Assembly: GCA_039105265.1 (NCBI GenBank)
Contig: JAPFFF010000013.1
Span: forward strand, 3,844,001-3,908,000
From: Tritrichomonas musculus
Taxonomy: Eukaryota; Parabasalia; Tritrichomonadida; Tritrichomonadidae
Length of the DNA stretch: 64,000 bases
Direction of reading: 5' to 3'
A program made the position numbers and the translations under genes. Under the pieces are notes generated by a model. That model was not told the DNA's origin. It searched no databases and saw only the letters and a program-made list of their open reading frames with translations. Numbering within the stretch: position 1 is the first letter of the stretch; each line of letters begins with the position of its first letter. Below, piece by piece: positions 63,398-64,000 of this stretch.

Positions 63398-64000
63398 TTA
63401 GAATTTCCAGTTTGTTCTTATTGAAAAGTTTGATATCTGATTTAACATAAACGATTTAACATTACATGGAATATCAACATCATCATTTATGATTGTTTTC
63501 CATTCATTAAGAAATTTGGTGATCTTTTTGAAGTTATTATCAACAATTTTATTATAGATACTTTCATATTTATCAAAATGTATCTTAAACATAAAAGGTG
63601 TAGTTTTCAACAACACAGGATCATCAATTGTGAACAAATGTTTGTTACAGTATATAATATTTCTCACACAAGTATCATTTGTCCCAATAATTTTCCTAAA
63701 AGCAAGAATTTTCAACAATTCAATCAATTCGTTATCATCCAAAGAATTAACCAATTCATGAGAATAAAAATACTTGTTACCATCATAAACAGTAACATTT
63801 TCTTCGAGTTTAGAACTCTTTAGAACTACTTTATTTTGATCAATTTCAATCAAATTTTTCGAAAGAATATAAACTCCATTTTCATAACAAACTTTTTTTG
63901 AAGAATAAGAATCATTTGAAGACAAAAGTTTCCTCTTAATGACATCTGATAGTAACTGACAATTCATTTCATCTTCTTTAATAAAAGGTCCTTTAAGAAT
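63398..64000 (-). CDS. 519-aa MgsA/WRNIP1-C-like plus kinase-like protein, copy C (partial)
   Basis: The C-terminal 200 codons are inside the window; the 5' part lies beyond its end. The visible part includes the kinase-like residues D428, N433 and D445 and is identical in sequence to copies A and B. Confidence 0.7.
   Translation of the reverse strand: MLKGPFIKEDEMNCQLLSDVIKRKLLSSNDSYSSKKVCYENGVYILSKNLIEIDQNKVVLKSSKLEENVTVYDGNKYFYSHELVNSLDDNELIELLKILAFRKIIGTNDTCVRNIIYCNKHLFTIDDPVLLKTTPFMFKIHFDKYESIYNKIVDNNFKKITKFLNEWKTIINDDVDIPCNVKSFMLNQISNFSIRTNWKF

Larger units (their letters stand above)
49137..64000. repeat. Second tandem array, ~5.4 kb units (three, the last partial)
   Basis: Unit A begins inside the CH-domain gene at 49137; B begins at 54589 and C at 59971. 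B to C is exactly 5382 bases. A to B is 5452 at the start and 5382 in the 519-aa gene, because B and C lack 54 bp in the coiled coil and 16 bp in the spacer. Each unit holds the 3' part of the coiled-coil gene, a DUF3447 relic, the 519-aa gene on the minus strand and its upstream region. At both internal junctions the upstream region of the 519-aa gene is joined to mid-coiled-coil sequence at ATCAACAAGGAAGC. B and C differ by very few bases. Confidence 0.93.

Overview
The window looks like nuclear DNA of a parabasalid protist, most likely a trichomonad close to Tritrichomonas or Trichomonas. It is very AT-rich, I see no introns in the recognised genes, and several genes carry a TCA[T/C][A/T][A/T][T/C] initiator a few tens of bases before the ATG. 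It also holds trichomonad-type DUF3447/ankyrin proteins and the debris of several DNA transposon classes. The species is an inference; no rRNA or other diagnostic marker is present.

Layout. (1) 1-24008: head-to-tail array of 3.10-3.12 kb units. Each has one minus-strand gene for the same 500-aa DUF2828 protein (helical N-terminus plus a von Willebrand A domain with a complete MIDAS) and a 1.6 kb AT-rich spacer with tandem 127-128 bp repeats that can form two adjacent hairpins. Seven genes are complete and one is cut by the window start. (2) 24138-37000: one intact DUF3447/ankyrin gene and an intact eIF3c gene (28102-30372), set among relics: Sel1 repeats, a xanthine dehydrogenase C-terminus, a sulfatase, DUF3447, Ulp1-like C48 peptidases, a hAT transposase and Maverick-like capsid fragments. 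Two MITEs with perfect inverted repeats lie here, one just upstream of eIF3c. (3) 37086-40472: tRNA-Lys(CTT), a leucine-rich-repeat protein and a DYRK kinase. (4) 40743-45073: a mariner relic, two unidentified decayed frames, and an apparently intact pogo/DDE_1 transposase with an overlapping AT-hook ORF. (5) 46209-64000: a 1714-aa actin-binding coiled-coil protein (two calponin-homology domains), followed by a second tandem array of 5.38 kb units. Each unit has the 3' part of the coiled-coil gene, a DUF3447 relic and a minus-strand 519-aa gene. The 519-aa protein joins a domain resembling the C-terminal domain of MgsA/WRNIP1-type ATPases (and related phage proteins) to a C-terminal half with kinase-like residues.

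How it fits together. The housekeeping genes (eIF3c, tRNA-Lys, DYRK, CH-domain protein) are single and mostly intact. The rest is shaped by recent local amplification and by transposon and gene decay. The strongest candidates for undescribed biology are the DUF2828 array with its hairpin spacers, where all between-copy base changes found in the genes are silent, and the composite 519-aa protein carried by the second array. In that array the duplication cut off the CH domains and joined a piece of an unrelated trichomonad gene to the coiled coil.
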